A DNA stretch of 64,000 nucleotides from Andalucia godoyi (Eukaryota > Discoba > Jakobea > Jakobida > Andaluciidae): assembly GCA_009859145.1 (NCBI GenBank), contig VRVR01000050.1, forward strand, positions 124,001 to 188,000. Reading direction: 5' to 3'. Under the pieces are notes generated by a model, which was not told the DNA's origin, ran no database searches, and saw only the letters and a program-made list of their open reading frames with translations. Both the position numbers and the translations under genes were made by a program. How positions within the stretch are numbered: the stretch's first letter is position 1; the number at the start of each line of letters is the position of its first letter. Positions 20,001-31,045 of this stretch are shown here, one piece after another.

Positions 20001-20119
20001 TGCCTGCAGAAAGAAAGACAGATGCGTGCCGCACCAAATGAAACTGCAACTCGAAGGCTTCGAAATTACATGAGAAAACAAAGAATACCACTTCAGAACT
20101 GCGGACGTTATTGTTTACG
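17036..20119. other. 3-kb gene-poor region, possibly decayed coding sequence
   Basis: This is the longest stretch without a supported gene. Frames are short and mutually overlapping. On the minus strand between about 19700 and 18750 several adjoining frames look faintly coding: a segment with QHTQNYDIFVQAVLQAE at about 19330-19600 and a later one with FSVIGGLKAAYLAAIVEHSS at about 18960-19030. No splice pattern joins them and stops interrupt. A poly-G run lies at about 18700. I see no tRNA, snRNA or other structured RNA that I recognise. Confidence 0.5.
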
Positions 20120-23100
20120 TTATGTAGACGGGGACTGAGCAGCGTTACGACGGAAAGCACCGATGGCTAGTGTCGCATTACCGAGTTTTTTCCGAATGCG
20201 TTTTTCTCTTTCCATGTGAACTAACAACAACAGTTCCTGATATTCCGCACCATTGATGGATTCGACGTCGTCTAGGACGGAATGCGACTCTGTCTCTTGA
20301 GAAGACAAAATCGAAAGGAGATTGGTCCGCGACTGCAACATGGTTTCCCTTTCTTGCTGCAGTCGGCTGGATGTACTCTGCGCAGCTCGATATTCCACAA
20401 GGTCTCCGGTTGCAAGAGCATCCTGCATGTCTTCTTGCGCTGATCGCCATAGCGATTCCATCGAAGATAACTTCTGATCAATATCTCGAATTTTCTCTCT
20501 GTTTCGATCGACTTCCCGTCGCAAAGCAGAAAATTCCTCAATCCTCGACACAGCTGCCGATCTCCGCTGAGCTGTTTCTTCCCAAGACTGTCTTTCTACG
20601 TTGATTCTCTCTTGCTCTGCATGTGTAGAACGAATAGCATCGGATAGCTGCATAAACTCATCCGCAAACGGAGCAAGGAACGAATAGCGCTCGTGAGCAC
20701 GCGGAAGATTTGCCCGGATAACGTCTGTGGAGATGGTCAACGGAACACCAAGTTGATGCATGGTAACAACTTCATCCGCAAATGCTTCTCTTACTGTCTG
20801 CCGCATTTGCATGACATCTGCAAACAGTCGCTCCTCCAATCGCTCGGCTTCCTTCCAAGACTCTCGCTTTTTAACCAAATCATCTCTACCTGCATTCCAA
20901 AGGCGTATAACTTCCATTAATTTCACTCTAGCCTCTTCGGTAGAATCATGCAGATCGAGAACTCTCTGTAGCTGATTAGCAGTGTCCGAGTATATGTCCG
21001 TGAATCCGTTGCTTAAATCATGGTTCTCACTCACTTGGTCTACTGGAATACCCAGCAATTCTGCAAGATGAAGTTGTCGAGCACGTTCATTTTGGAATAT
21101 TTCCTCCAGTCGGAACGACACTGCTTTCAGCTTCTGGATCAGTCCGCCAACAAGCTCGGCCTTGTGCAAAGAAGCTGTATATACAGTTTCTTCGAGCGCG
21201 ACTTTGCGAGCATCCAGCACCTCAGCCTTGTCATCGTCAATCTTTCCTTTCCCGACAGAAAGAAGATCACGAAGTGCCTTTTCAACATCTTCCATTTCAT
21301 GCAGCGACCGCTGAATCCGCGAATCGATCTCACCTTTCTCAAGCCTCAGCCTTTCTACAGAGCCAATCGCAGACACAGTGTCTTTGTTGAGCGTATCAAT
21401 CCGTTGTAAAAATGATTTTGTAGCATTGGATTCTCGAATGCGTTCTTCAGGAGAAACCGGCTGCAGGGGAGGCACAGTTCTCGTAGGAATCGAAGAGATC
21501 TCGGACGACACTTGAGATTTCAGCTGCAGCTCACGTTCATAATCACGCTGAGTTCGAAACTGAGCCAGTAGAGTTTCCTTTTTCTTCTCCAAAACACGGA
21601 TCTGTTCAAGAACAGACCGAATTTCCGAGGCTGTGATATCTGAAGGGAGCGCATTGGAAGCAAGGTCGACCGCCAGTTCCGTAGGACCAACGTCCTTGTA
21701 CAACGCAGGAAGCCCAGAGGAAGGAATAGGTGTTGTTGAAGCTGATGGCACCGACGCAACAGAAGATGTATTCTCCACTTTCGAAGTTTCGACATTCTCC
21801 ACAGCGCACACCTGGGGAAGCAAGGATAGGATCGAAGACTTGCAAGAAGACGACAACGAACAGTTTCGAAGCGACAGATAATCTAGGCCGTTCGAACGAG
21901 CTGCTGCTTCTGCAATGTCGATGCAAACTGCGTCTCCAAGAGAATTTCCATCCAGGAAAATCCGTCGCGGACAGGCCGCTTTGTTGTTGCGCAGCATTGA
22001 AACCAGTTTAGAACCAAAGACTTCACCCAAGTTGTTGGCGCATACAGACAGGGACATAATGGCGGACAATCCCATCTGATGCCTGACATCGAAAGATTCG
22101 AGAAGACGAACCACGTTAGAATCGACAAGACCACAGTCGTCGATGGTCAGCTTGGAAAGTGGAGCCTGACACTTCTCCAGTAGAAGGCAAAGATGAACCA
22201 TTGCAGCCGCCGTCAAACGTGGGTTACCGGAAATGTTCACCGTGGCAAGAACCGAAGAATGGTTTGACACCAAGGTTTCGCTGAGAACGAGAATTGCACG
22301 GTCTGTAAGGCCACAGGATGAAATGTCTATCTCCCGCAAAGTAGTGGAACGAGCAACTGCTTCCAAAATGGCTACCGACCCGTCAACACCCAGTTGATTG
22401 GAGCCGACATGCAGAGAACACAGCTGGGACGAAGGAGAGGCCTTCAGGCTCTCTGCAAGAGACCTTGCAGATTCAGCGGACATCCCACAGCTGTCGAGAT
22501 CGAGGGACAACAAACACCGTACGTTTTCCACTATCTCTGCCACCAATTGCAGAGATACTTCCGTAAGTTTCATTCCACGAAACGAAAGACACGTTGAGAT
22601 GCGGTCTGGTTCTGCAGAAGCCACATTTTCCATGTATTTCACCAACACCTGTTCAGGCTCCACATCCAGTTCTACACATTTTGCACGATATGCATCCGTC
22701 AAAGCGCGGATTGCAAGAGTATCATCATCCATATATGACCACATAGACTCCTCCTGTGGTATGCTCAGCACAAATTGCGATCCGTCCGCTGCGGTTTCCC
22801 TAACTTGTTGACGGGTCACATCAACCCGTTGAACGCTACCAGTCTTCTGAAGTTCCTGTATGATCTTCGCTTCTCCTTCTTCGGAAATAAAATTGAGATC
22901 CAAGCCTATGAATTCCAACCGAGGATTTCCCGACGCAGCAAAACATAATCCCAAAGCACCATTGTCAGCAACAAGATTGTTAGAAAGAACTATTCTTCTC
23001 AGATTAGGATGATTCGCAGACGCACGTGACAACGCGATAGCACCCTTTTCTCCAATCTTCGTGTTAACGAGAGATAACTCTTCGAGACCAGATATTCTTC

Positions 23101-23959
23101 CAAGTTCCTTAGCAAGCGCAAGGCAGCCTCGTGAAGCAACTCTGTTATCATCCAGTAAAACTATTTTCCATTTCAAATTCTGCACCGGGACAGTCATCGC
23201 GACAGATGCAATCTTTTCCACTCCCCAGACTCCAATTCCACAACCACGCAAATCGAGCGTAGAAAACCGAGCGAACTGCATGGCGAGATGCTCAACACCA
23301 TCATTTCCAATCGGATTAAAGGCCACGGAAAATTCTTCGAGAAGTGGAAGATGGGGCAGCGACTTGGCAAGTGCAGCGCAGCCTTGTGATGAAATCGAAT
23401 TTCTGGACAAGTCGATCTTTGTCAAGGAAGAATGAGGGTTTCGCCGAAGAAATGAAGCAAGCGCTTCCGTCTCCTCGCTATCAATCCAGCAGCCGATCAG
23501 TGACAATCGTCTCAAAGTCTTGTTTTTCAACAGAAATTCACCAAACACCGTAGTGTCCGCAATGACATTGTCTTCCAGAATAAATTCCTCAAGAACTCCA
23601 TTGGATGCTAGAGAGCGTGCGATGGATCCGCATCCAACAGGAGACAACTGGTTGGACTTCAACCAAATTCGTCGTAGTGGGCACTGAGACATGCCGACAG
23701 CACTGGCCAGAGACGCAGCGGCGTCATCGCCAATAGAAACATCTGTAATTTTCAAAACCTGAACGCTTGAATATGATAGAACAGAAAGGAAGGCAACCAA
23801 CTCTTGTTCACTCATGTCACCAGGAATGGCAAACTTGTTTCCACGACTTCCAAGGAGTCGAAGCACATCTCGGCGAGGAGCAAGCAACACTCGTGAGCAT
23901 GCTCTGTTGTATTCCTGCACTGCAGGCACATCTGAAACTGGAATTGGACTAGAATCCAT
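20120..23959 (-). CDS. Leucine-rich-repeat plus coiled-coil protein, 1279 residues
   Basis: The chosen start is ATG 23959 (MDSSPIPVSDVP), because an upstream in-frame ATG at 24100 would add 47 residues of hydrophobic low-complexity sequence from an AT-rich leader. Residues ~65-400 and ~430-700 hold two arrays of ribonuclease-inhibitor-type leucine-rich repeats (units such as LRRIVLSNNLVADNGA and LREIDISSCGLTDRA). Residues ~780-1279 are coiled coil with charged heptads (EKKKETLLAQF, REVDRNREKIRDIDQKL). No nucleotide-binding, kinase or membrane domain is present, so it is not an NLR. Similar LRR/coiled-coil proteins serve the cytoskeleton or flagella in protists; that is inference. The coil ends with a basic patch (EREKRIRKKLGN). 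Confidence 0.88.
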   Translation of the reverse strand: MDSSPIPVSDVPAVQEYNRACSRVLLAPRRDVLRLLGSRGNKFAIPGDMSEQELVAFLSVLSYSSVQVLKITDVSIGDDAAASLASAVGMSQCPLRRIWLKSNQLSPVGCGSIARSLASNGVLEEFILEDNVIADTTVFGEFLLKNKTLRRLSLIGCWIDSEETEALASFLRRNPHSSLTKIDLSRNSISSQGCAALAKSLPHLPLLEEFSVAFNPIGNDGVEHLAMQFARFSTLDLRGCGIGVWGVEKIASVAMTVPVQNLKWKIVLLDDNRVASRGCLALAKELGRISGLEELSLVNTKIGEKGAIALSRASANHPNLRRIVLSNNLVADNGALGLCFAASGNPRLEFIGLDLNFISEEGEAKIIQELQKTGSVQRVDVTRQQVRETAADGSQFVLSIPQEESMWSYMDDDTLAIRALTDAYRAKCVELDVEPEQVLVKYMENVASAEPDRISTCLSFRGMKLTEVSLQLVAEIVENVRCLLSLDLDSCGMSAESARSLAESLKASPSSQLCSLHVGSNQLGVDGSVAILEAVARSTTLREIDISSCGLTDRAILVLSETLVSNHSSVLATVNISGNPRLTAAAMVHLCLLLEKCQAPLSKLTIDDCGLVDSNVVRLLESFDVRHQMGLSAIMSLSVCANNLGEVFGSKLVSMLRNNKAACPRRIFLDGNSLGDAVCIDIAEAAARSNGLDYLSLRNCSLSSSCKSSILSLLPQVCAVENVETSKVENTSSVASVPSASTTPIPSSGLPALYKDVGPTELAVDLASNALPSDITASEIRSVLEQIRVLEKKKETLLAQFRTQRDYERELQLKSQVSSEISSIPTRTVPPLQPVSPEERIRESNATKSFLQRIDTLNKDTVSAIGSVERLRLEKGEIDSRIQRSLHEMEDVEKALRDLLSVGKGKIDDDKAEVLDARKVALEETVYTASLHKAELVGGLIQKLKAVSFRLEEIFQNERARQLHLAELLGIPVDQVSENHDLSNGFTDIYSDTANQLQRVLDLHDSTEEARVKLMEVIRLWNAGRDDLVKKRESWKEAERLEERLFADVMQMRQTVREAFADEVVTMHQLGVPLTISTDVIRANLPRAHERYSFLAPFADEFMQLSDAIRSTHAEQERINVERQSWEETAQRRSAAVSRIEEFSALRREVDRNREKIRDIDQKLSSMESLWRSAQEDMQDALATGDLVEYRAAQSTSSRLQQERETMLQSRTNLLSILSSQETESHSVLDDVESINGAEYQELLLLVHMEREKRIRKKLGNATLAIGAFRRNAAQSPST

Positions 23960-24841
23960 AGATTTTTTTTTTGTTGAAGCAACAGGAGCCAAAGCTGAAT
24001 TAAAGAATACAATCCATAAATGTATATATATAAACAAACAAAAAATGAAAAACGGAAGAGGGTGGAAAAATCGAGAAGATAAAAAGAACTGACGAGCCAT
24101 TTCCCAATTCCCGTTGATCCGGTTGCTGGTGTTTCCTTACCTCACCAGAAACGGCCAGCGACCGTTTTGACTACAGTTGGAAGACCAGCGCTTGCTGTGA
24201 AAGCATAGCCGGAGGCAAGGCTTTTTCAAGGTGGACGAGTTCGCTGAGCGGGTGTGGACCCCCCGAGACCCGATCGTCACGGACGGAGCCCTCAACTCTT
24301 GCACACAAGAAGCGTTCTTCAAATGAGCATCATGCGAGCCATTCCAATCATGCTCACCGCATGAGCCGCGATTTCGACCTAGGAAAGGACCACGACCTTT
24401 TGTTTTGCCATTTTTGCGCTTCGCTGTACGTGCAGACATGCGACTCTTTTGTAATGAACCCGTTCTCGGGCACTCTGAACAGATCGTTGAAAAGTAACGA
24501 CGCTCTTTTTTTGAACCAGATACTGTCGCAACAGTAACTGGACTGTCGACGCCGATTTCAATTAATGCGCATCTGCACTCTCCTTTATGACTGGCACAGT
24601 TATTACATCATTTGTGGGGTGCTGCGACTCTGCTCATTTTCGAATGGAAACACGTGTCCGTGCTTGCACCTTCAGCATCGACCCCGCAGCTTCCAGAAAC
24701 AAAAACAACAACGAAAAACAACGAAAAACAACGAAAAACAACGAAAAACAACACAAGTAAAGCCAGGAATAGAAAAATAGCCATACTATAATTAAAAAAC
24801 CACGAAAGGAGCATGTGCTAAAATACCGTAAAGAGTCAGGC
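23960..24841. other. Spacer with a possible degenerate element fragment and a 10-bp tandem repeat
   Basis: Between two minus-strand genes. A 10-bp unit ACGAAAAACA is repeated four times (24711-24750). The minus strand around 24265-24360 contains WNGSHDAHLKNA, which resembles the core (NGxxNxYLKN) of the dispersed element described elsewhere, so a worn copy may lie here. No gene is supported. Confidence 0.4.
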
Positions 24842-26170
24842 CTACGGGGAATACGGACAAAGCTGCAAGCATCTGTATGTATTCGACAATTCGCAACAAA
24901 TACCGCTGTCGGGACAGGAGTTCGCATTTGTGACACCGCATGGAGGAAACGTCGGGGCATCTCGAACAACGGGGGAGCGCAGAGAAACCTCTCCGGCGTC
25001 ATTGTATGCATACGATACGAGCATAATTTCATTACTGGACTGCGAACCAGAGCCCACTAATGCCCATCCGTATGACGACGCATCTGCGTTGACAGCCACT
25101 TCTGGAAGTCGGTACCCAGAAACACTTAAAGTTGGTCCTTCACTGACGACATTTGGATGGCTTTCCGACAGAACGATCTGTCGGAATGTGAATTGATATC
25201 CTGCACCGCTCATTATCAAGAAGCGCTCAGCTTGGTAAGGATCGACGACATACGTCTGTGCAAAAACCTCACCGCGTGACGCGTCCAATTTCACCTCGAC
25301 GCTGTCCATGGACTTTGAGGAAATGTCCCAGTTAAAAATGTCTGCAGTATCCGAGTCTGGGTACGCTTGGGTCCACAGAATTTCTGAGCTTAGTGCATCT
25401 ACACCCGAGTAGAAGAATGTCTGGGGAGTAGTCTGCAGGTACGTAACAACTGGCTTTGACGTGACGATGGTCCCATCGGAACCATACCTGAAAGCCACCG
25501 TCTGCGCAGGCAAGTGCATGCTCATGCCACCACGCGCAAGATACAAAACAGGAGAGTCCGAGTAATGAGTAAAACCGGCTCCAGCCAGGAGCGGAACGGA
25601 ATATGTTGATGGGGCGTATGTGTCAATTGCAACAATCTGAACGACCTTCCAAGAGTCTGCTGCAACGGAAATAATAAACTTTGACGAAAAAAAGAAGATA
25701 AACTCCGGATCGTCTTCATTCCCGGTAAAGTCCGAGAACGTAAACCTTTCCGTCGACGGTACTCCAGAGAGAGACAGTTGAGAAACAACCTTCCACTTTC
25801 CTGACGCGTCGAACGTAACCTTTTGAACTACGTTACCATTGGACAGCGGAATAATCGCAAGAACAGGTCTTTGGGTTTCTGGGTCTGCTCCAAGAGACAC
25901 TACCGCCTTTGCTGAAAATGCAGAGGGAACGCCGCCGGACTCCACAAATCTTAAGGAACACGGGTCTTCTTCGGATTCCACAATGTAATAGGATTGTTCC
26001 GAAAAAAACATATACTGGTCTCCCGTGAAAGGGAACGCAGCAACCCACTCCGACAGATCAGAACCCGGAACCGCGAGACTCGCACAAATGGATATCTTTT
26101 CTGCGTAGCTAACGGAAAAGCTGATCGACAATGCGCAAATCACGGCAACCACAGGAAAGAAGCAACGCAT
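24842..26170 (-). CDS. Secreted protein with propeller-like body and Cys-rich tail, 442 residues
   Basis: ATG 26170 opens a clear signal peptide (hydrophobic residues 4-22, VVAVICALSISFSVSYA, then AEK). The body is beta-rich with repeated Ser/Val/Trp-containing strands and no membrane helix or GPI tail. The last ~35 residues carry six Cys (CGVTNANSCPDSGICCELS onward), a small disulphide module. It is probably exported and extracellular or vacuolar. No family or catalytic motif recognised. Together with the protein at 33595 it forms a pair of signal-peptide-bearing, strand-rich proteins, but they do not share obvious sequence. Confidence 0.85.
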   Translation of the reverse strand: MRCFFPVVAVICALSISFSVSYAEKISICASLAVPGSDLSEWVAAFPFTGDQYMFFSEQSYYIVESEEDPCSLRFVESGGVPSAFSAKAVVSLGADPETQRPVLAIIPLSNGNVVQKVTFDASGKWKVVSQLSLSGVPSTERFTFSDFTGNEDDPEFIFFFSSKFIISVAADSWKVVQIVAIDTYAPSTYSVPLLAGAGFTHYSDSPVLYLARGGMSMHLPAQTVAFRYGSDGTIVTSKPVVTYLQTTPQTFFYSGVDALSSEILWTQAYPDSDTADIFNWDISSKSMDSVEVKLDASRGEVFAQTYVVDPYQAERFLIMSGAGYQFTFRQIVLSESHPNVVSEGPTLSVSGYRLPEVAVNADASSYGWALVGSGSQSSNEIMLVSYAYNDAGEVSLRSPVVRDAPTFPPCGVTNANSCPDSGICCELSNTYRCLQLCPYSP

Positions 26171-26239
26171 GATAACCTGTTCTGTTGAGAGACAGACAAT
26201 GCGGCCAACGATTCTGTGTTAAAAAAGCCGAAGAAATAC

Positions 26240-26311
26240 AAACACACTCACACACTTACACGCGTACACACACACACACAGAGGGAGACAGAGAGAGAGT
26301 GAGAGAGAGAA
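26240..26311 (+). repeat. CA and GA dinucleotide microsatellites
   Basis: Degenerate CA repeats (about 26240-26280) pass into GA repeats (about 26281-26311), directly upstream of the dispersed element copy. Confidence 0.85.
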
Positions 26312-26351
26312 TTGTACTTCGCATTTTGCACAGTTCCATTTTTTGAACCCG

Positions 26352-26858
26352 GCAGACCGATGAAATAATAACAAGTCATTGTCAAGCATTCGGAAGAATA
26401 CATAAACAGACACGGTCAATGCTGGCCTACACTAGCACGTTTGTTTCACAGGGGAACTCGTGCTTACGCACGCTCGGCCAAAATTCGGCCGGTGACACAG
26501 GCTCTGCATTTTCGACACTCTTTAACGCAGCATCCGTAGCCATCTGTTCTATCATTCGTTGGTTCCGCTTTATTAATTCAAATATGGGCGTGAGCGCGCT
26601 GGGACGACGCATTCGCCTACGCCTACGCCGCTCGATACAGGGCCGTCAGAATCAAAATGCACCCTTCTCAGGAACAACGTGTCACGCCGAGAAAGTGGCT
26701 CACAGATTGATCGAGATTGGGAACGGAGCGCGGAGCATCTATCTGAAGAACGCCGTGTGGCGTGTTGGGCGCCTATCCCCTTCCCGGCAACGGGATGCAA
26801 GATTGAACATGCATGTCTATTCGTAGTTATGCATGTTCTGTGTATACTGTAGGCGTCT
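26352..26858 (+). mobile_element. Dispersed element, copy A (TnpB/Fanzor-like remnant)
   Basis: About 470 bp (26352-26820) are nearly identical to 40144-40612, with roughly five mismatches, and less similar sequence continues to the 3' end. One plus frame at about 26640-26710 reads AVRIKMHPSQEQR then a few residues to RKWLTD and stops. This matches the N-terminal pattern of TnpB/Fanzor proteins (basic-I-R-x-Y-P-T-x-E-Q, then L-R-x-W). The remainder of a nuclease is absent, so the copy is non-autonomous. The 3' end carries a perfect 10-bp inverted repeat (GAACATGCAT 26805-26814, ATGCATGTTC 26829-26838), then a conserved end motif (GTGTATACTGTAGGCG). A 135-codon frame starting ATG 26419 spans the copy but looks non-coding. 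No target-site duplication was evident. Confidence 0.75.
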
Positions 26859-27696
26859 TGCAGATGCCAAAAACGTGCAATTCCCGACAGCTGTCAGCTT
26901 TGTGCATCACCAGCATTGACTATCAAACAATACGATGTTCCTACCGTAGTCAAAGTCCAGAATTTCTCCAATCGAACCCTTAAGCACCCTTTATTAAAGA
27001 CAAAGATGAAACATCTCATGGCTCCAAGGAGGGATCTTCCCAACAAGTTCATGCTGGTCATCCCCGAAGATACCGAGAACCAAGAAACCCGTTGATCTCC
27101 TGTCGTCGTAACTTGCTGAGCAAGCGGATGATCATCAAATCACGGAGATGTGATCGACTGCGTTCGGAATGCGCTCTCAAGTCAGAGAACAAGAAGGAGC
27201 AAAGGCAAAAGCGTTGTCAGGCGCAATGTGCAACACCGCCGACCACATTCTGTTTCCTCCACCGTTCACTTGTGAACGTTGAATCGATTGGGAAGTATGC
27301 TGGTTGCGGTGGCCCTTTGATGTTAAGCAATCTTCATTGGAGAGTTGGTGCTTGCCTTAAATAAAATAGCAAAAAAAACAAAAACAAACACGTGGCTTGG
27401 ATCTGTCGTCAGTGACAGCTCAGCCCCGATGACCAATGATAATTCACGTTTTTTGGCGAGCGGACTGTCCATCCGCCGTCTTTGCACGATTATCGTTGGA
27501 CGATAGCACAGAGATTCCTCAGGGGTGCAGCGGGTCTGCTCACTCACGCCGTGTTTTTGGAAGTTGAACCCCGCCCCGCTTATACCAGCTATTTTCTCCT
27601 GCATCTTTCCGTCTCTTTTTCTGTTGTTTTCCTTTTGTACTACGTAAATTGTAGAGCGTCGTTTGGAGTCTGGAGACTTGGGCCTTAAGAATTTCA
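26859..27696. other. Spacer upstream of SCOT
   Basis: No gene is supported. A short frame at about 26940-27095 (TVVKVQNFSNRTLKHPLLK and onward, ending at a TGA) and another at 27092-27364 have no recognisable content; they may be worn element or gene remnants. The promoter of SCOT lies at the right end. Confidence 0.5.
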
Positions 27697-29229
27697 ATGT
27701 TTTCTCGCTTATTTGTTTCGTTTTCTGCCCGCCTGTTTTCGACTGCTGCCTCCAAGCCAACCTCGAAAGTTATTGGATCTGCAGCGGAGGCAATCAGCGA
27801 TTTGAACTCGTCGTCCACCCTTCTGGTTGGCGGTTTCGGACTTTCTGGCATTCCGGAGACGCTTATTGAAGCGGTTCTTGCGTCGAATGTGAAGGATCTC
27901 ACGGTCGTCTCAAATAATTGCGGTGTTGACGATTATGGCCTTGGAAAGCTCTTGCTAAAACGCAAGATTCGCCGAATGGTTTCGTCGTACGTTGGAGAAA
28001 ACGCTGAATTCGAACGCCAGTATCTTTCTGGAGAGCTCGAGGTGGAACTCACTCCGCAGGGTACGTTAGCAGAGAAGCTGCGAGCTGGTGGAGCAGGCAT
28101 TCCGGCTTTTTACACTCGCACATCGTATGGAACTCCCATCCACGAGGGAGGGTTCCCCATCAAGTTCAATCCCGATGGCTCCGTTGCAATTCGATCTGCT
28201 CCCCGTGAGACTCGTGTCTTTGACGGACGCGCGTACCTAATGGAGAACTCCATCCGTGGAGACTTTGCGTTTGTCAAGGCACACATTGCAGATGAGATTG
28301 GTAACTGTATTTTCCGAGGCACTGCGAATAACTTCAATCCTCTTTGTGCGAAAGCTGCAAAGATTGCAATTGTTGAGGCGGAACACATCGTTCCAGTGGG
28401 ATCTCTTGATCCTCACAAAATCCATCTGCCTTCAGTGTATGTGCAGCGTGTCATCCAAGCTGAAATCAATGTGAAGCGAATCGAAAAGCGGACAGTCAGC
28501 GGGTCTTCTGAAGAACGGAAGTCAAATGCGAGTTCCGGAAAACTTTCCAAGAAAGACATGATCGTTCGCCGTGCAGCTCTGGAGCTGAAGGATGGAATGT
28601 ACGTGAACTTGGGAATTGGTATCCCTACGTTGGCCTCCAACTATTTACCGCAGAATGTGCACATCATGCTTCAATCAGAAAATGGTTTGCTCGGAATCGG
28701 CCCTTATCCGGAATCCTCCGCTGCAGATGCTGATTTTATCAATGCCGGCAAAGAGACAATCACAACAGTCCCCGGGGCAGCCCTTTTTGACTCCGCTGAA
28801 TCATTTGCCATGATTCGCGGTCAGCATATGGACCTCACAATCCTCGGCGCCTTGCAGGTCGCAGGAAATGGAGACCTCGCCAACTGGGTTATTCCAGGAA
28901 AAATGGTCAAGGGAATGGGAGGCGCAATGGATCTTGTCGGTTCAGGATCCCGCGTAGTTGTCACGATGGAACATACAGCCAAAGACGGGTCCTCGAAAAT
29001 TCTGAAGCAATGCTCGCTTCCGCTGACGGGCCGAGCGTGCGTTGACAGAATTGTCACAGAAATGGCAGTCTTCGACGTGGTTAACAAGGAATCGGGACAG
29101 GGTTCATTGCGATTAGTTGAGATAGCCAAAGGTGTTTCTGTTGATGCAGTGCGGGCTGCTACCGAAGCGTCTTTCGACTTGCCTGTTGGCGGACCGACGG
29201 AGATTCAATATGCTCCCGAACGATCATAA
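27697..29229 (+). CDS. OXCT1: Succinyl-CoA:3-ketoacid CoA transferase (SCOT)
   Basis: Mitochondrial enzyme moving CoA from succinyl-CoA to acetoacetate (ketone-body use) or, in some protists, to acetate. 510 residues, single exon. Residues 1-20 ([20 protein letters not shown]) form an Arg/Ser-rich presequence. The alpha half begins with [13 protein letters not shown] and the beta half with the fused domain after a Ser/Lys linker (residues ~265-285). The catalytic Glu is in [12 protein letters not shown] (Glu328), and the oxyanion-hole GIGIPTLA and the GGAMDLV motif are intact. This is the fused eukaryotic/bacterial class I form. The choice between acetoacetate and acetate as acceptor cannot be read from sequence. 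Confidence 0.97.
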   Translation: MFSRLFVSFSARLFSTAASKPTSKVIGSAAEAISDLNSSSTLLVGGFGLSGIPETLIEAVLASNVKDLTVVSNNCGVDDYGLGKLLLKRKIRRMVSSYVGENAEFERQYLSGELEVELTPQGTLAEKLRAGGAGIPAFYTRTSYGTPIHEGGFPIKFNPDGSVAIRSAPRETRVFDGRAYLMENSIRGDFAFVKAHIADEIGNCIFRGTANNFNPLCAKAAKIAIVEAEHIVPVGSLDPHKIHLPSVYVQRVIQAEINVKRIEKRTVSGSSEERKSNASSGKLSKKDMIVRRAALELKDGMYVNLGIGIPTLASNYLPQNVHIMLQSENGLLGIGPYPESSAADADFINAGKETITTVPGAALFDSAESFAMIRGQHMDLTILGALQVAGNGDLANWVIPGKMVKGMGGAMDLVGSGSRVVVTMEHTAKDGSSKILKQCSLPLTGRACVDRIVTEMAVFDVVNKESGQGSLRLVEIAKGVSVDAVRAATEASFDLPVGGPTEIQYAPERS

Positions 29230-29330
29230 AATTTGCATATCAACAACAAAAACAAAACTACTGCGAGCACCGTTCTTGGAACAGCAGTGTCCGTTCAGAC
29301 CATGTGTTGTCGATTCGAAATACAACCTTG

Positions 29331-30793
29331 TCATCTTGCTTGTGATTTCAGAAGGAGCTCCAGAATCGCATCCATTTTTGCGTTTTGACTTTCGACAGCT
29401 GTTTCAAGGTGCATCATTCTGCTTTCGAGATTTCTGATCGTGGACCTCAGCTGCTCATCGCCCCGAGGCATCTCTTCGACAAAGGACTTCATCTTGTCAC
29501 CAGACGGTGCTATCAGGGCTTCGAGAGTCACGAGACTGAGTACCATGACGCAGAATGGGCATGTCTTGCCTTGCTTCGTAACGGAAAACACTGCAGAAGT
29601 TTCGGATGGCTTAAAGCCGCAGAGAACAAGACAGTTGCCCACGCAACATATTCCGCGAAGCTGCAAGCCATGATGCTATTAATAAATGAAACGTAAGACA
29701 GTCAGAATTCTGCGGACGCAAGAGAATGCAAACAAACAAACAAACAAACAAAAACAAACAACAAACAAACAAGACGAAAGAAAAAACCCCATACAATCAC
29801 AGAAACAACGTTGTGGAAGCGATCCATGACACTCAGCGTTCTGGAAGCGCACGAAGATATGAAAATAAAATCAGCAGAAACGCGCGACAAACACATCATG
29901 GACGGAAATGGAATATCCAAAGAAATGCGCTCATCTTGCAACTTGTCGCCGTCATGAAAGACGCAGCAAACAAGCCCGCCAGCAGCAGAAGACGAAGACA
30001 ATGGCGGACTCGAGGATCCAGAAGTCCCAGCATTTCCAACAGAGCACAGAGCATCCAAGGGACTTTCAGCCAACAAAGATGCAGATTCCTGCATTGCAGA
30101 CGCAAAAGACTGGGAACCTGCCTCGTAAAGGATGAGAAACTCGTTGTCGGACTTCGCGACAGCTTCGCGAACCTCACCCACACCAGTCAACACAAGTAGT
30201 TCATGCTTCCGCAGAGCATTCTCCTGAGAATCCACAAAACACAGAGAGTGGTCTTCAATCACTATCCTTTGATTTTGAAGAATGCTGAAGGAAATGCGAC
30301 TTTGGTTGGTCTCTGATGATCCGACCTCTTGCAGCACCAGCAATTCACATTCGCTCCGAAGAATGAACCTCTGCAAGCCACATCCCACCACTACATCCCC
30401 CGAATGATTGTCAACAGTAGTGATTGGCATTTCCAGTTGCAAAAGGAACGTTTCACGAATCAAGGCTCCCTCATCAACCATGAACTGTCGCACCGTATTG
30501 CCAGCACAAACTACGAACCTGCGGTCTGCAACCCAGCAGGTGAGAACAATTTTTTGCGCAGAAGACACTGCGACGGATCCCACAGTCTGACTGGTGCGTA
30601 CGTCTATGAGGATCACACCGTACTGCGGAAGTGCGATCAAAACAAATGGATTCTGCGCATGCAGAACGGGGTGTAAAACATTACGCCGTTTCGTGAACGG
30701 CACGCTGATGACGTGAAACGGTACTTCCATTTCTATCGGCGACTCTGGACTGGGGTCCAACGATCTCGCATCAATTGCCGCGGCCTTTGTCAT
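29331..30793 (-). CDS. Propeller-like protein with C-terminal coiled coil, spliced
   Basis: Two exons: 29795-30793 and 29331-29675, with an intron of 119 nt (29676-29794; donor GTATGG, branch TTCTGAC, acceptor AATAG). Joined, they give 447 residues. If unspliced, exon 1 runs into a run of Cys/Leu/Phe/Val from a CAAA microsatellite, which is really intron. Exon 2 has no ATG of its own and follows in phase (VVSVI then HHGLQLRGICCVG). Residues 30-320 are strand-rich with WD-like blades (FVLIALPQYGVILIDVRTS, RFVVCAGNTVRQF). A Ser-rich loop lies near 265. The last 45 residues are coiled coil (LRSTIRNLESRMMHLETAV). No named family. A trafficking or scaffold role is only a guess. Confidence 0.8.
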
Positions 30794-31045
30794 TCAAACA
30801 GAGAGCACCGGAACGTGTGGCTGCATAAGATCCCAAAGCACGACAAAACCTTGACATGAAAAAATAATAATAAATAATATCAATAATGCGCGGGGCACCA
30901 CCGAAGTACAAAGAAACGAAAAACTTTGGAAGTAGAGGTTTTACAGCAAACGTCATCTGCGGGAGTGCTGTTTGCGTGCCGGTAACGCAAACAGCTGCGG
31001 AGGCTGGGGCCCTGAGAATACACATCTGCTGATTTTGGACGTGAA

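Noticed and set aside
23960-24100. Hydrophobic N-terminal extension of the LRR protein
   Set aside because: It resembles a signal anchor, but comes from AT-rich leader sequence ending in a poly-A stretch; a later ATG starts a normal polar N-terminus.
26419-26826. 135-codon frame across element copy A, also present in copy B
   Set aside because: The frame is not kept in copies C or D and has no domain; the TnpB-like pattern is in another phase.
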